Part shown: one piece after another, positions 44,330 to 53,703 of the stretch
Numbering within the stretch: position 1 is the stretch's first letter
Layout: each line of letters starts with the position of its first letter
NCBI GenBank assembly: GCA_015680905.1
Contig: CM027384.1
Span: 63,681,001-63,745,000 of the forward strand
DNA length: 64,000 bases
Source of the DNA: Coptis chinensis
Lineage: Eukaryota; Streptophyta; Magnoliopsida; Ranunculales; Ranunculaceae
Reading direction: 5' to 3'
Translations under genes and position numbers: made by a program
Notes under the pieces: model-generated
What the model was told of the DNA's origin: nothing
Seen by the model: the letters and a program-made list of their open reading frames with translations, nothing else
Databases searched by the model: none

Positions 44330-45300
44330 CTCGTTGAATTCTCGGAACATCCATTTTGACAAGTTGGACCACCTTCTTGATGATGTTGTGCTCGGATGAT
44401 TATAGAATTGTTCGGCATGCCTTAGAAAGAGATATACCAGCACGAATATGAAAATAAACGATGATAGTAGGAGCATCCCCAGGCCTACTGCCATAAGCCT
44501 CTTCTTTAACAAAGAAGGATTAGAAATAAAGCTCGCCTTGACAAAAAAGTTTCTAAAATAAAAACATAAGCACACAAAATCAGAAACAGTAACAAGTCTT
44601 CACCTAAGAACTGAATACCCAGATAAATAACACACATTCAAGCCTATATTTCTAAGGACTGAAATTTAAGTATACCTGTCAAACATGTTTTGCAATATGC
44701 ACCAATTCAAAGTCCATTCAAGAGTCTTGTTTAGCAATAAATGATTTTTTCCCATTTCAACCAGAATTAACTGCAAGACCAGTACCCGGGACCCATTTAG
44801 AGATGGAAAAAGAAAGCACGCCCTTGTTAAGCATTCTGATCAAGTAATTCTCTTTGCGCATTATTCGCATGACTACATCATGTGCAGAGAGATCTTTCAC
44901 CACACAAAGTTGTTGTGACCTTTGTACCTGAACAACCTTTTCAAGAATGGATGCCCATGGGGTGGTTTGAACTTCACTATCCGTAACGTGAAGACTGCAG
45001 TAAAACAAAGGCAAATAATCATAAAATTGTCCAAATATTTTCTCAAGGATCAAGGAATTAGATCGAAAGTTCAAGATACCTGTTATAATAGAAATGACGA
45101 ATCTCCAAGGTGTCCTTCAATTGCACAAAAAACCTCAAAAAGCAGGAGACCCAATACACGGAAAATAATCCAAGATACCCAATAATGATACATTTAGCAG
45201 GTGTTAAAAGAGTGAATGGGTGAAGATGTAGTGCCTCCTTTGCCAGATCACATGGCTTAGTCCCTGACTCAACTGGTTCATGAATGATGAGAAACTGCAT
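44330..45300 (-). pseudogene. ATG9: ATG9 gene fragment (three exons with introns)
   Basis: Resembles plant ATG9, the membrane protein that supplies lipid for autophagosome growth. First exon (to 45080): CDLAKEALHLHPFTLLTPAK, then YLGLFSVYWVSCFLRFFVQL and KDTLEIRHFYYN. Second exon 44676-44994: SLHVTDSEVQTTPWASILEK, QQLCVVKDLSAHDVVMRIMR, KENYLIRMLNKGVL, with a TGA at 44757-44759 and a frameshift before KTLEWTLNWCILQNMFD. Third exon 44330-44536: FISNPSLLKKRLMAVGLGML, then VYLFLRHAEQFYNHPSTTSS and RWSNLSKWMFREFNEV. GT/AG sites are intact, so this is a DNA copy, not a retrocopy. N-terminal and C-terminal exons are absent. Confidence 0.8.
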
Positions 45301-45317
45301 GTTGAAGGGGAAGTAGC

Positions 45318-46288
45318 ATGAACATTATTGCTCAAGGTCTTATCCAGCCTTTGCTTTTTTCTCAGCTCCTTTTCCTCCTCATTGGAAGATCTTCTTTTCA
45401 ATTTATGTGTCGATTTTTCTGTTTTGTCATCTACAGCAGAATTTTCAAGCTTACTTCGGGATGGGGGACTATAACCTTCATCGTCATCGTAATCATCATC
45501 ATCATAGTATACCAATCTGCCAGGTATTGGTCTAAAAAGAGAGGTAAAAGCTTATGAATATTCCAAACGACCCATGAAGAGGAACACTGAATACGATTTT
45601 TTTTATGAAGTTATAATACCTTAAGCTGAATCTGGTTCCGTTAGATACGGGTTGAGCTTCATGCTTTCTGATGTGTGAGGACTGAGCAGACGTACTATCC
45701 TCTTCATCACTGACAAAATAACCAAGTTCAACACATCAGTGAGAGGTAAATGCTTTATCACAACACTCATCATGCATTTAGGTACAAACCTGTCCTCATT
45801 AAAGTAATCTTCCTCTTCTTTCTCAAGAGCACGTTCATCAATTCACTTTCTTGGGTCCATGGCATTGACAGAGCCTCTTACTTCGCTGTTTTCACGGTAC
45901 TGATGAAAGGAAAACTTGTCAGAACTTCTGGTATTAAAGAGTTTTCGAGAGAGAGAGAGACCTGCTCATATTTAGCTTTTAATGCATTAATACTTGTAAA
46001 GTTATCAAATTTAACTAATTGATTCCAAAACGTATCAATTAAAAATGCAACCAAGGTTTTGAGATTCTCCTGCAAAATAATAAAAAGAAAAATATTAAGT
46101 ATGCATCAAAAAATACTTGTACTAAAGGATAAGAATGGTATAAGCGAGATAAGCACCTTTCAGATATATTCAAAAAGTTCCAAGACTGCAGAATTGAGCA
46201 AATTGTATCTATTACCATTACGAACAAAAGCATCCACTAACAGTTTAAGAAGATTGTTCTTAACAATGTGAAGCAAAAGCTGCTCATC
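45318..46288 (-). pseudogene. PP4R3/SMEK gene fragment (five exons with introns)
   Basis: Resembles plant protein phosphatase 4 regulatory subunit 3 (SMEK/PSY2-like), which targets PP4. Exons: 46157-46288 (LLLHIVKNNLLKLLVDAFVR, AVLELFEYI), 45962-46069 (ENLKTLVAFLIDTFWNQLVK), 45790-45899 (DERALEKEEEDYFNED), 45620-45709 (SDEEDSTSAQSSHIRK), about 45318-45531 (LVYYDDDDYDDDEGYSPPSR, KKQRLDKTLS). All junctions have GT/AG and phases fit. Two Arg codons are TGA stops: 46160-46162 (EYI-stop-K) and 45843-45845 (PRK-stop-IDER). The fragment covers the end of the conserved helical region and the acidic C-terminus. It runs straight into the ATG9 fragment. Confidence 0.8.
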
Positions 46289-46782
46289 CTGAAAATCAAT
46301 AATGCAATTATTCTTCAATTAGACACTTGAAACCTATTCTAGTTCCATAAATAAAGAAAGGCAGAGTTAAATCAACATGTAATCTTTAATTGATATCACA
46401 ACAAACAAAATCATTACGAATAGCTAACATCCTATGAATAAATGGTAATCATCAATAGAATGATAGTGGGTCAGGATGATGCGGTAATAATGAGAAAGCA
46501 TGATGTGTCAGACCTACAAGCACCAGCAAGATTTACATCCACTTCTCAAATATGGAAAATTAGATATCAAGAAATACAGAGACTGTGATTGTCAGAAAAC
46601 AAATGGTTTTCGGATTCTTTAAGGTCAAAACAAAAACACTCACATGTTAAGAAAGCATAGCAGTTCACAGATAATAATAAAAAGAAAAACAGTTAGAATG
46701 ATAATAATAAAAACTTCAAATTAAAATAGCTAATGGAAATAAGAAGGGAAAAAAAAACTAACCAGGGGCTTACGCATCCCCC

Positions 46783-46836
46783 GGCTGACTACTAATTGCT
46801 CCAAGTATCTCGTCATCTCTATCCATGTTGCCATCT
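46783..46836 (-). other. Possible additional captured exon
   Basis: A short stretch with a good acceptor (GGTGCAG before it) and a GT donor after it reads MATWIEMTRYLEQLVVSRGM in one frame. It does not match the PP4R3 exon expected at this place. The source gene is not recognised. Confidence 0.2.
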
Positions 46837-47451
46837 GCACCAGAAACTTAAATACACGAAAGGCCTTGATTTTTTTACAACAAGGCAAGTCAAGACATAA
46901 AACCAATAAAAAGAATTAAGATTATAAGTCATGATAACACTAACAGTTCCAAGTCATGGTAACCACAACCACAACCACAAAAAAGTTTAACGTCATTTGA
47001 GTATGTAAGGAAATAAGTGCCCACTGCACTTGAGAGAACGAACCTTGAGTGAATCTATCAAAGAGTTGTGATTGTAACACACTCATGTGAGAACTCACCT
47101 TAAGAACGCTCTCCAAAAGCCTCGAAAACAACTCTGTTTTTGCATTTCATTGCTCATGTTTTGAACATTTATCTTTAGATGATTAAATAAGTATACATAT
47201 GTTATTCTAAGTTCAAAGGAGCTTGTCCTTATTCACCGCTAATGAGATGTATGAACTTATGAGAATAAATAAGGAAACAAGACCCATTTGTACTAAATAG
47301 AAGAAGTTTGTGAGTACCTTCACTGGAAAACTCTCACGAGACTTAAGCTCGTCCACTAGGGAATTCCTAGTGGTTTAAGGCTTTGTTGCATATGGTCAAT
47401 GCAATCGCACTCTGCGAAACAAAATTAGTATAACTTATAATAAATCACTCA

Positions 47452-47484
47452 TTTGAGAACAAGCAAGATGCTATTTAGGGGTGG
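47452..47484 (+). other. E3 terminal hairpin plus polypurine tract
   Basis: TTTGAGAACAAGCAAGATGC then TATTTAGGGGTGG directly before the LTR start at 47485. The stem is weaker than in E1 and E2 (one G-U pair, AGAA loop). From 46993 to 47451 the sequence is E3 3' non-coding region. Confidence 0.65.
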
Positions 47485-48324
47485 TGATCAGCTCCCAAAT
47501 GTGCATTTTATTACCCTTATATTACTGCATTACAGCCCATCTTACGCTTAACAAAAAGACAACTTATAGCTTTTATTGCATTTTTCAGGTTATGGAGTAT
47601 TTCAAACCACTTATCATAAAAGCCACATCTTAGCACCAAAGAGAGCCTTAATCACGCTTATTATGAAGACCAGAAGCTGCTATGGAAAAGTGTTGAAAAA
47701 GTCAAAGTCAACGGTCAAAGTCGAAGGTCAAGGTCAAAGGTCAAAGGTCAAAGCCCTCAACTTAGAAGACCAGAAATGGACGCCCTTATCTCAAAATATG
47801 ACATTCTCCCAAAACCTATATTGGACGAGAAGAAATCAAAAAGCAAAAGCAAAAGTGAAGTGTGAGGTGTCTACTTTGTAATGGAGAAGGGCAAATCTGT
47901 AAAAAGCAAAAGTATGGGTATATAATCCAAAAGTTAGGGAAAGAGAAAGCATCCATTGTTTTAGGATCCAAACTATTTGGTTTGTTTAATTTATTGTCTA
48001 GTTTTTCAATTCAAGTCTTTATTTTATTGTTCTTCATTTCCTTTTAATTAAAACTTGTTATTTTCCTTTGTTCTATTTCAATCTTCAATCTTATCTTATT
48101 GTTCTTATTTCAATCTTCAATTAATCTTTCTTTCAATGTTTTCATGTCATTTCAATACCAACAACTAAAGCTTTCATGTTTTCATTAGCTTAAAACCAAT
48201 CTAATCTATACTAAGAGTCTATATTTCTTCTTCATAACTCCCACACTAAAACTCTAAATAATTTAGGATGAACCTCACTTCTAAACAAACTCTTTTGAAG
48301 TTACCACCACTGATTACAACTTCA
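47485..48324 (+). repeat. E3 3' LTR
   Basis: 840 bp, paired with 16055-16873. It differs by a small expansion of a GGTCAAAG unit near 47715-47755 and scattered substitutions. Confidence 0.88.
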
Positions 48325-49404
48325 CATAACCAAAAATTCATACATGTTACAAATTTTTCCGCTAGTCGCCCCACTGAACCTTTCATCAAACCTTTCATTT
48401 TCACCAACAATTCCTTACTCATCTATTAACCCCAAATAAAATAAACTCACCTAAATGATGAGTATGAGAAATAGGATGAAATGTGGAAAAATGAAGCGAA
48501 AGACATGTCCCAAATCAAAATTAGTTACTTGCTTCAATTCAGAAAGAAAAAGAAAAGAAAAATATAAATATGTTTCCAAAAATCAAAAGAAAAATAAAAG
48601 TTAGAACTCCCCAAAATCACCAAAATCAAATCAAAAGGAATCCAAAAGCTTAAAAGAGCTAAGTATGGAAACTCGTCTTAGAAGCAGGAAAAGAAAATAA
48701 GGATTTCTCTCACGTCAATATCTCGAAGACTTTATTCTCTCATACTTATCATTTTTTTTATTTTCCATTCTATTTTCTTCTACACCACCACCTAAGCCCC
48801 GTAATACCTAATAAAAGACATTTAGCTCAACTAGGAGTAGGATGGTGTGATAATAAGTAGTATATGTGATTTCTCGACCTCAGCTCCTCTGACTGTCATT
48901 GAGATGTGATGAAATATATGTGTGTCACTACACACTGGAGTTAGCAAAACCTGAGTGGAAAAATTATAAGCGAATTTGTGTTTTGACACATACCTGTGAG
49001 AACCTATGTAGCGACGCTTTCCAAAGAATCCAGAAACGGCTCTGTTTGTACATACCATTGAAAACTTCATTGCATATATGTTCATATGTAGATGTTTTAA
49101 TTATTGCATGCATATTAACTTGAGTTTCAAAGGAATTAAACCTCGTTCCCCGCTAGTGAGATTTATAAATATCTTAGATTAATTAAGGGAACAAGCCTTT
49201 GTCACTGAGTCGTTGTAGTATAAATGAAGTTTGTGAGTATCTTCTCTGGAAAACTCTCACGAGGCTATAACTCGTCTACTAGAGAATTTCTAGCGGTTTA
49301 AGGCCTTGTTGCATACGGTCAATACGACCGCACTCTGCGAAACGAGAACTAGTGTAGGACTACACATTTTTTGCAACTTATCTGTTTTAATGTCTCTTAT
49401 TTAC

Positions 49405-49438
49405 TTAAGGACAAACAAAATGTTGTTTGAGAGTGGTG
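49405..49438 (+). other. E4 terminal hairpin plus polypurine tract
   Basis: ACTTAAGGACAAACAAAATG then TTGTTTGAGAGTGGTG before the LTR start at 49439. Decayed relative to E1. The region 48325-49404 is E4 3' non-coding sequence, collinear with the 3' regions of E1 and E2. Confidence 0.6.
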
Positions 49439-50560
49439 TGATAAACACCCAAAACTGTAATATAAAACCCCGTAGAGACATAACAATTTGGTTAATTATG
49501 TATTTAATAATCATAAATTAATTGTATTTTCGTGTTTTTACAGGTTTTCGCAATGAAAGTAAAAATAAGGATAAAACCAGTATTTAAGCACGGAATAGTG
49601 TGTCTACATAAAGTATTCCGATTTAGCCCATGCAGAGCTCCATGAAGCCTCACTAAAGCCCGAGACTCAAACAGGACATTTCCGGGTCAGAACAGGGTTA
49701 ACGTGCCAAAAAGCATCAAACTTCCGACAAGCATATCTTATGAACCTGGACTCTAATTCCGGCAAGTGAACCAGCATCAGAATTATTAGTGCGACAAACT
49801 CTATCTAATGTCAAATTTTGCAAAATATCAACTGTCGAACTCGCCACTTGACAGAGTACGTGGGCCCACTATGCGAACACATAGAAATTAGTTGCTCATG
49901 ACCAAGCCCACATGGCAAGCTATCATCATGTATGCCCTCGTGAAATAAACTCTCAAAATCAAACTCTCAAGTCAAAAAATTCATTATTGCACTTAAGACT
50001 TTTGTGCACACTTAAGTCTTGATTAGGTAAGAAGCAAAATTCTTGATTAGAACCAAAAAATCAAAACTATGCATTAATGATATGGTTGTGTTTTGAAAAT
50101 CAAATAGAGAATTGAATGAGATACTTGATTCACGTGGGTGAGGAGAAAAAGGAAGCATTCTCTTATGCTTGAAAAGGAAGAGCCTTCAAGGACTCACAAG
50201 TTTTTACTTTCAAGTTTTTTTTTTCTTTTTCCCTTTACTCCATTAGAGAAGTTTCAATTTCTTTCCAAGCTTTCATGTTTTTCTAGTTTGTTTTGTAAGT
50301 CTAAACCTGGTAAAAGTTTTCATTCCCAATTACTAATAATTTTCTTTTTTCTGTAAATTAGAATCTTCTCTCCTTTTTTTTTTTTTTTTTTTAATTCTTC
50401 AAATTAAATCTCTACAGATTCTATTGATCATGAGCTAAAACCCTCCCTGGTAGAGGGTTAATGATGCTCATGTAAAGATCAAACTTCGTGTAAGGAGACC
50501 TGGATCATTGCTTAGGAACATAGGTTGTATGTGACATCCTGTCACAAAATGACAGTGATC
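49439..50560 (+). repeat. E4 3' LTR (right end approximate)
   Basis: Begins TGATAAACACCCAAAACTG, matching the sense start of the E1 LTR. ACCCTCCCTGGTAGAGGGTT near 50442-50461 corresponds to ACCCTCCATTAGAGGGTT in E1, where about 750 bp of LTR still follow. The true end may therefore lie nearer 51.2 kb. Confidence 0.55.
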
Positions 50561-51721
50561 GACCAAATTTGGAGTCTTAAGCTCTAGATAAGGTCGCGTG
50601 CGCGACCTAGGTGACATTGGGTCTAGTTGCGCGCGCAACCTTCTTGTGAATCCAGGTTTTGAAACTTGAGCGACTGGTCTAGAATAGAACCAGGAATTGA
50701 AATGGTATTTCAGAGATGAAATATTAGTTTAATTTCTCATGCTAGCAAGATGGGCTTAGAGATGAGTGCGTGTTGTTAGGGATCGACGCTCTAATCCATT
50801 TTGGGTTTGTCTATGAACCCAAAACAGATTAGAGACAGCATAATGCGCAAGTCTTCTTAACTATGGAACTAGGTTTATTTGAGCTCTCCACCCTTCTTTC
50901 TCTCTCTCTTTTGTATTAAGTAAATCGGATTTTTGTAAGTTTTAGTAACTTGAACTTCAAGCAACATAGTAGGGTAGTGAAAATAATCACCAATCAAATC
51001 CTTCTCACAAGTTCCCTAGTGTAGTCATTCCAGTTAAGTATATCAAGTGTTATAGTCTTTAGGTTTGGGACGAAACCCTTGCTCAAAGTGTATTCCAACG
51101 TGCACATGAGCGAGGTACTTGAATAAATTTTGTTTGACTGTGTATGTGATTGGAATCATATATCTACGCAAAGGCCAAAGATCAATCATATGAAAGAAGG
51201 TAGTTTATAATTCAAGTTCCTCAAGTATTCTAGGGAAGATTGTGGCGATGTGACTTGGTTCTACTCTGACAAAAAAATAGACAACCAAGTATGTAATCTA
51301 TGCAAGGAAGAATTCCCAATCTGTGAAGGTTGTGGCTTATGCAAGGGCCGCCATCTTTCAACTATTTGTGAGAATAGTGAGAAAAGTGGTGAGAATAGTG
51401 AGAAGAGTGTGAGATGAGAGAAACTGTTGTTCTGTATGTGACAGGCGTGTGAGATGTGCCTAATTAGTGTTATTTTTATCAAATATTGTACGAAGAAATA
51501 ATAATTTAGTAAGTAGAACTGCATTACATAGCACCTGTCATAACAAGTATATTAGCACTGTCATTACATAATGTCAATACACAAAAACTAAGCATTCAAG
51601 CAGTTCAATACAATCATAGCACTAGCACTCCTAAACCATAGCACTGTCATCCAAAATGGCTCCCAAAAAAGCATGACTATCCACAAAATAACAAAAAAAA
51701 AAAAAGCACAAATGTATTCAC
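50561..51721. other. Unassigned sequence, partly possible E4 LTR
   Basis: Contains two CG-rich palindromes (50591-50608, 50626-50639). A short + frame near 51290-51415 has several cysteines (CNLCKEEFPICEGCGLCKG) and then ENSEKSGENSEKS, without known similarity. No gene supported. Confidence 0.4.
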
Positions 51722-52390
51722 TAGATCTGAGTCAAAGACTGACTTAAGCAAGGTGTACCTACTGAATTCGTTGGGGTGCTTGGTGTATCAACACCATCAT
51801 CGATATCAATTCCAAGCCAATATTGAAACCACTATTGTTCCTCCCTCCCCTTGGTGCACGTCCTCCTATTGCTCTCCTTGTTGCTCTTCCTCCTTTTCTA
51901 GCTAGTGGCACTTGGTGTTGCTCTGCATCATCCACATTGTTTAGACCTTGTTGCTGAGCATTGTTCTGTTGTTGTGGAGCATGGTTTTGCTGCTCTGGAC
52001 CATAGTGTTGTTGTGGAGTATGGTTCTGCTTAGGGCAGGGAATCGGGTCGGGTTTGACTCGAATCCAACCCGACCCAAATCCGAATAGTTCGGGTTTGGG
52101 TCGATTTTCATATTCATTTATTTATTTGGGTCGGGTTCGAATTCAGGTTCGGGTTCGGATATAATTTTTAGGTTTTTTTGAATTTTTAGTGTTATCCGGT
52201 CGGGTTCAGGTCGGGTTCGGATTGAAATTTTCGGTTTGATTCAGATTCGAGTTTGGGTTCGAATATTGTCAAACTATTCAGGTTGGGATTCGGATATAGC
52301 CATATCCGACCTGTTCCCTACCCTAGTTTTGCTATTGCTGAGGTTGATGCCATTGCTACTGACCATGGTTCTCTTGCTCCATTTCTTTGG
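51722..52390 (-). pseudogene. C-terminal exon of an unidentified Gln-rich protein, interrupted by a MITE
   Basis: Reading leftwards: AKEMEQENHGQ-stop-QWHQPQQQQN (52390-52326), the MITE, then QQHYGPEQQNHAPQQQNNAQ, VPLARKGGRATRRAIGGRAP (basic) and PSTPTNSVGTPCLSQSLTQI with a TAG near 51724. There is another stop in the basic region. A basic plus Gln-rich C-terminus is common in MULE-type transposases, but that is a weak argument and no catalytic domain is in view. Confidence 0.3.
52031..52325. mobile_element. hAT-type MITE
   Basis: Inverted ends TAGGGCAGGGAATCGGGTCGG and (reverse complement of the right end) TAGGGTAGGGAACAGGTCGG. Flanking 8-bp sequences GTTCTGCT (52023-52030) and GTTTTGCT (52326-52333) differ by one base; 8-bp duplications are the hAT hallmark. 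The 295-bp interior is repeated GGTCGGGTTCGG-type sequence without coding capacity. Confidence 0.8.
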
Positions 52391-53503
52391 CAAAGCAAAT
52401 ATAAAAATTTATAAACAAGTAAGTTGAAACATTTATATAATAAAGACATTTTTATTCATAGACAAAGACATGGACTCCAACATCTATCACACAAAAGGAA
52501 AACCCTAAACAAAGACAAACACAGAAGCATAGACCTTTAACAAAGACATCACCCAAGACCTAATAGAACACATTACACCATAATTTTTTCTTATATATTC
52601 TTATTTTTCTTTCCCTTATCCTTCGTCTTATTCTTCAGATTTCTTTCTCTTATCCTTCGTCTTATTCTTCAGAGAAATCTGCAAAGCCTTAAAGCTCTCA
52701 GCACACATTAATGCTTGCACTACCTCTCTAGTTTGTGCTTAAGTTTAACTGTTACTTCTCTCCCCAGTTTATGCTTAAGTTGAAATAAGCATGACTGGAA
52801 TCACAGTCCAAATATTTAATAAATGAGTTGAAAACATTTAGAATACAAATAAAATTGCACTTGGAATGTGCAGCATTATTGAATGCAAACAAAAGTCAAT
52901 GTATGTGCTTCAATCAATGTGCTCTAGTCAAAACACAACATAATTGAATACAAACAAAAAACAACACATGATTGTATGACTATAAGAGACGAGCCACAAG
53001 CTGAACTTCCATGAAAATGATCTCATAGTGGAGGTCATTGTCACAGAAGTGGCCTTCTCAGCACAAATCCTCTTCAGTTAATGTGATCTCCAAAATCCAA
53101 CTATGTTCTACATTTGTGAATAAGTACTCTCTACCCCTGACATATTTTCAAGTGGTTGCTTCATATTCTTTTCCTACACAACGATGTAATTAATAAGCAT
53201 CCCTGCTTGGTATATAGGAAAACATTTCAAAGTAAATCACTATTTGGTGGCATGCATAAAACAGCTATATATAACACAATGCATCAAATCTTTTTCTACA
53301 GCCTTTGATTTTAGTATTAACTTGGACTTGCACCATATATAACACTGCAAAGGCCAACATACCAAAACACCATGGCCTTCAAGAGCATCCGACAACACCA
53401 AAATGGAAAGTAAAGAACACACTGAAAGCATATGGCATTGTGGATTTTAATATTCCTGAACCCACTTCAATGTGGAGCTGCATTCAAAATGTCCAATAAG
53501 CTT
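52391..53503. other. Non-coding, AT-rich intergenic sequence
   Basis: A direct duplication of CCCTTATCCTTCGTCTTATTC units lies at about 52607-52676. No gene seen; the 3' part is presumably downstream sequence of the PPR gene. Confidence 0.4.
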
Positions 53504-53703
53504 GCCTATTAGGAAACAAAAAAACAATGATAGAGTACGGTGTACAAAATAGAAGTTACCGTTAAGATGTAGCAGAAACCCCTGCAGCCTCAGATATGAT
53601 TAGTCCTCGTTTGGTCATCATCTTGAAGCCCAATGAGTCAAAGCACACTAGGTGTTGCTCCTGGATGTTGACCCAAGAAAGCTTTATGTCTACAGCGTTT
53701 CTA

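Larger units (their letters stand above)
43233..46989. mobile_element. CACTA-like insertion carrying host gene fragments; right terminus not found
   Basis: The left end reads CACTACACCAAAAACAAC, a classic CACTA terminus, followed by palindromic subterminal repeats. ACG precedes it (43230-43232) and ACG follows at 46990-46992. E3 sequence is collinear with E1/E2 across the two junctions, so the insert boundaries are real and a 3-bp duplication fits CACTA transposons. However, the right end (CACAAAAAAGTTTA) lacks the inverted terminal repeat, so the right end may be deleted or the element class may differ. No transposase ORF. Interior: ATG9-like exons then PP4R3-like exons, both on the - strand with introns. 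From 43600 to 44329 no gene is evident. Confidence 0.6.
16055..48324 (+). mobile_element. E3: Athila-like LTR retrotransposon with pol deleted; hosts E2 and a CACTA-like insertion
   Basis: LTRs at 16055-16873 and 47485-48324 (TGATCAGCTCCC ... ACAACTTCA). The left is followed by a primer site and the right is preceded by a purine-rich CTATTTAGGGGTGG, so the element is on the + strand. CATAG (16050-16054) and CATAA (48325-48329) flank it, a 5-bp duplication with one change. The flanking E4 sequence is collinear with uninterrupted E1 across the site. Removing E2 (18.9 kb) and the CACTA-like insert (3.8 kb) leaves about 9.6 kb: gag, a post-pol spacer, a split small ORF and ORF A. Protease, RT and integrase are gone. 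Confidence 0.85.
1..50560 (+). mobile_element. E4: outermost Athila-like Ty3/gypsy retrotransposon, 5' end outside window
   Basis: The outermost layer of a nested stack. Its own sequence is what remains after removing the TRIM (4117-5231), E1 (5391-15229) and E3 (16055-48324). Visible parts in order are two type-A ORFs, a small membrane-peptide ORF, a type-B ORF that resumes exactly across the TRIM and E1 insertions, a 3' non-coding region that resumes across E3, a polypurine tract ending at 49438 and a 3' LTR starting TGATAAACACCC at 49439. That LTR start matches the sense-strand LTR start of E1 (TGATAAGAGCCCAAAACTGTA). Gag, pol and the 5' LTR are not in the window. The right end is uncertain: the LTR may run past 50.56 kb, perhaps to about 51.2 kb, because the 5' copy needed for comparison is absent. 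Confidence 0.75.

Noticed and set aside
43233-46989. Helitron as carrier of the captured exons
   Set aside because: Left end is CACTACACC with palindromic subterminal repeats, and the insertion is not between A and T with a CTRR hairpin end; CACTA fits better, though the right end is unresolved.
47485-48324. Solo LTR
   Set aside because: A polypurine tract directly precedes it and its partner LTR with primer site is at 16055-16873, with matching flanking CATA(G/A); it is the 3' LTR of E3.
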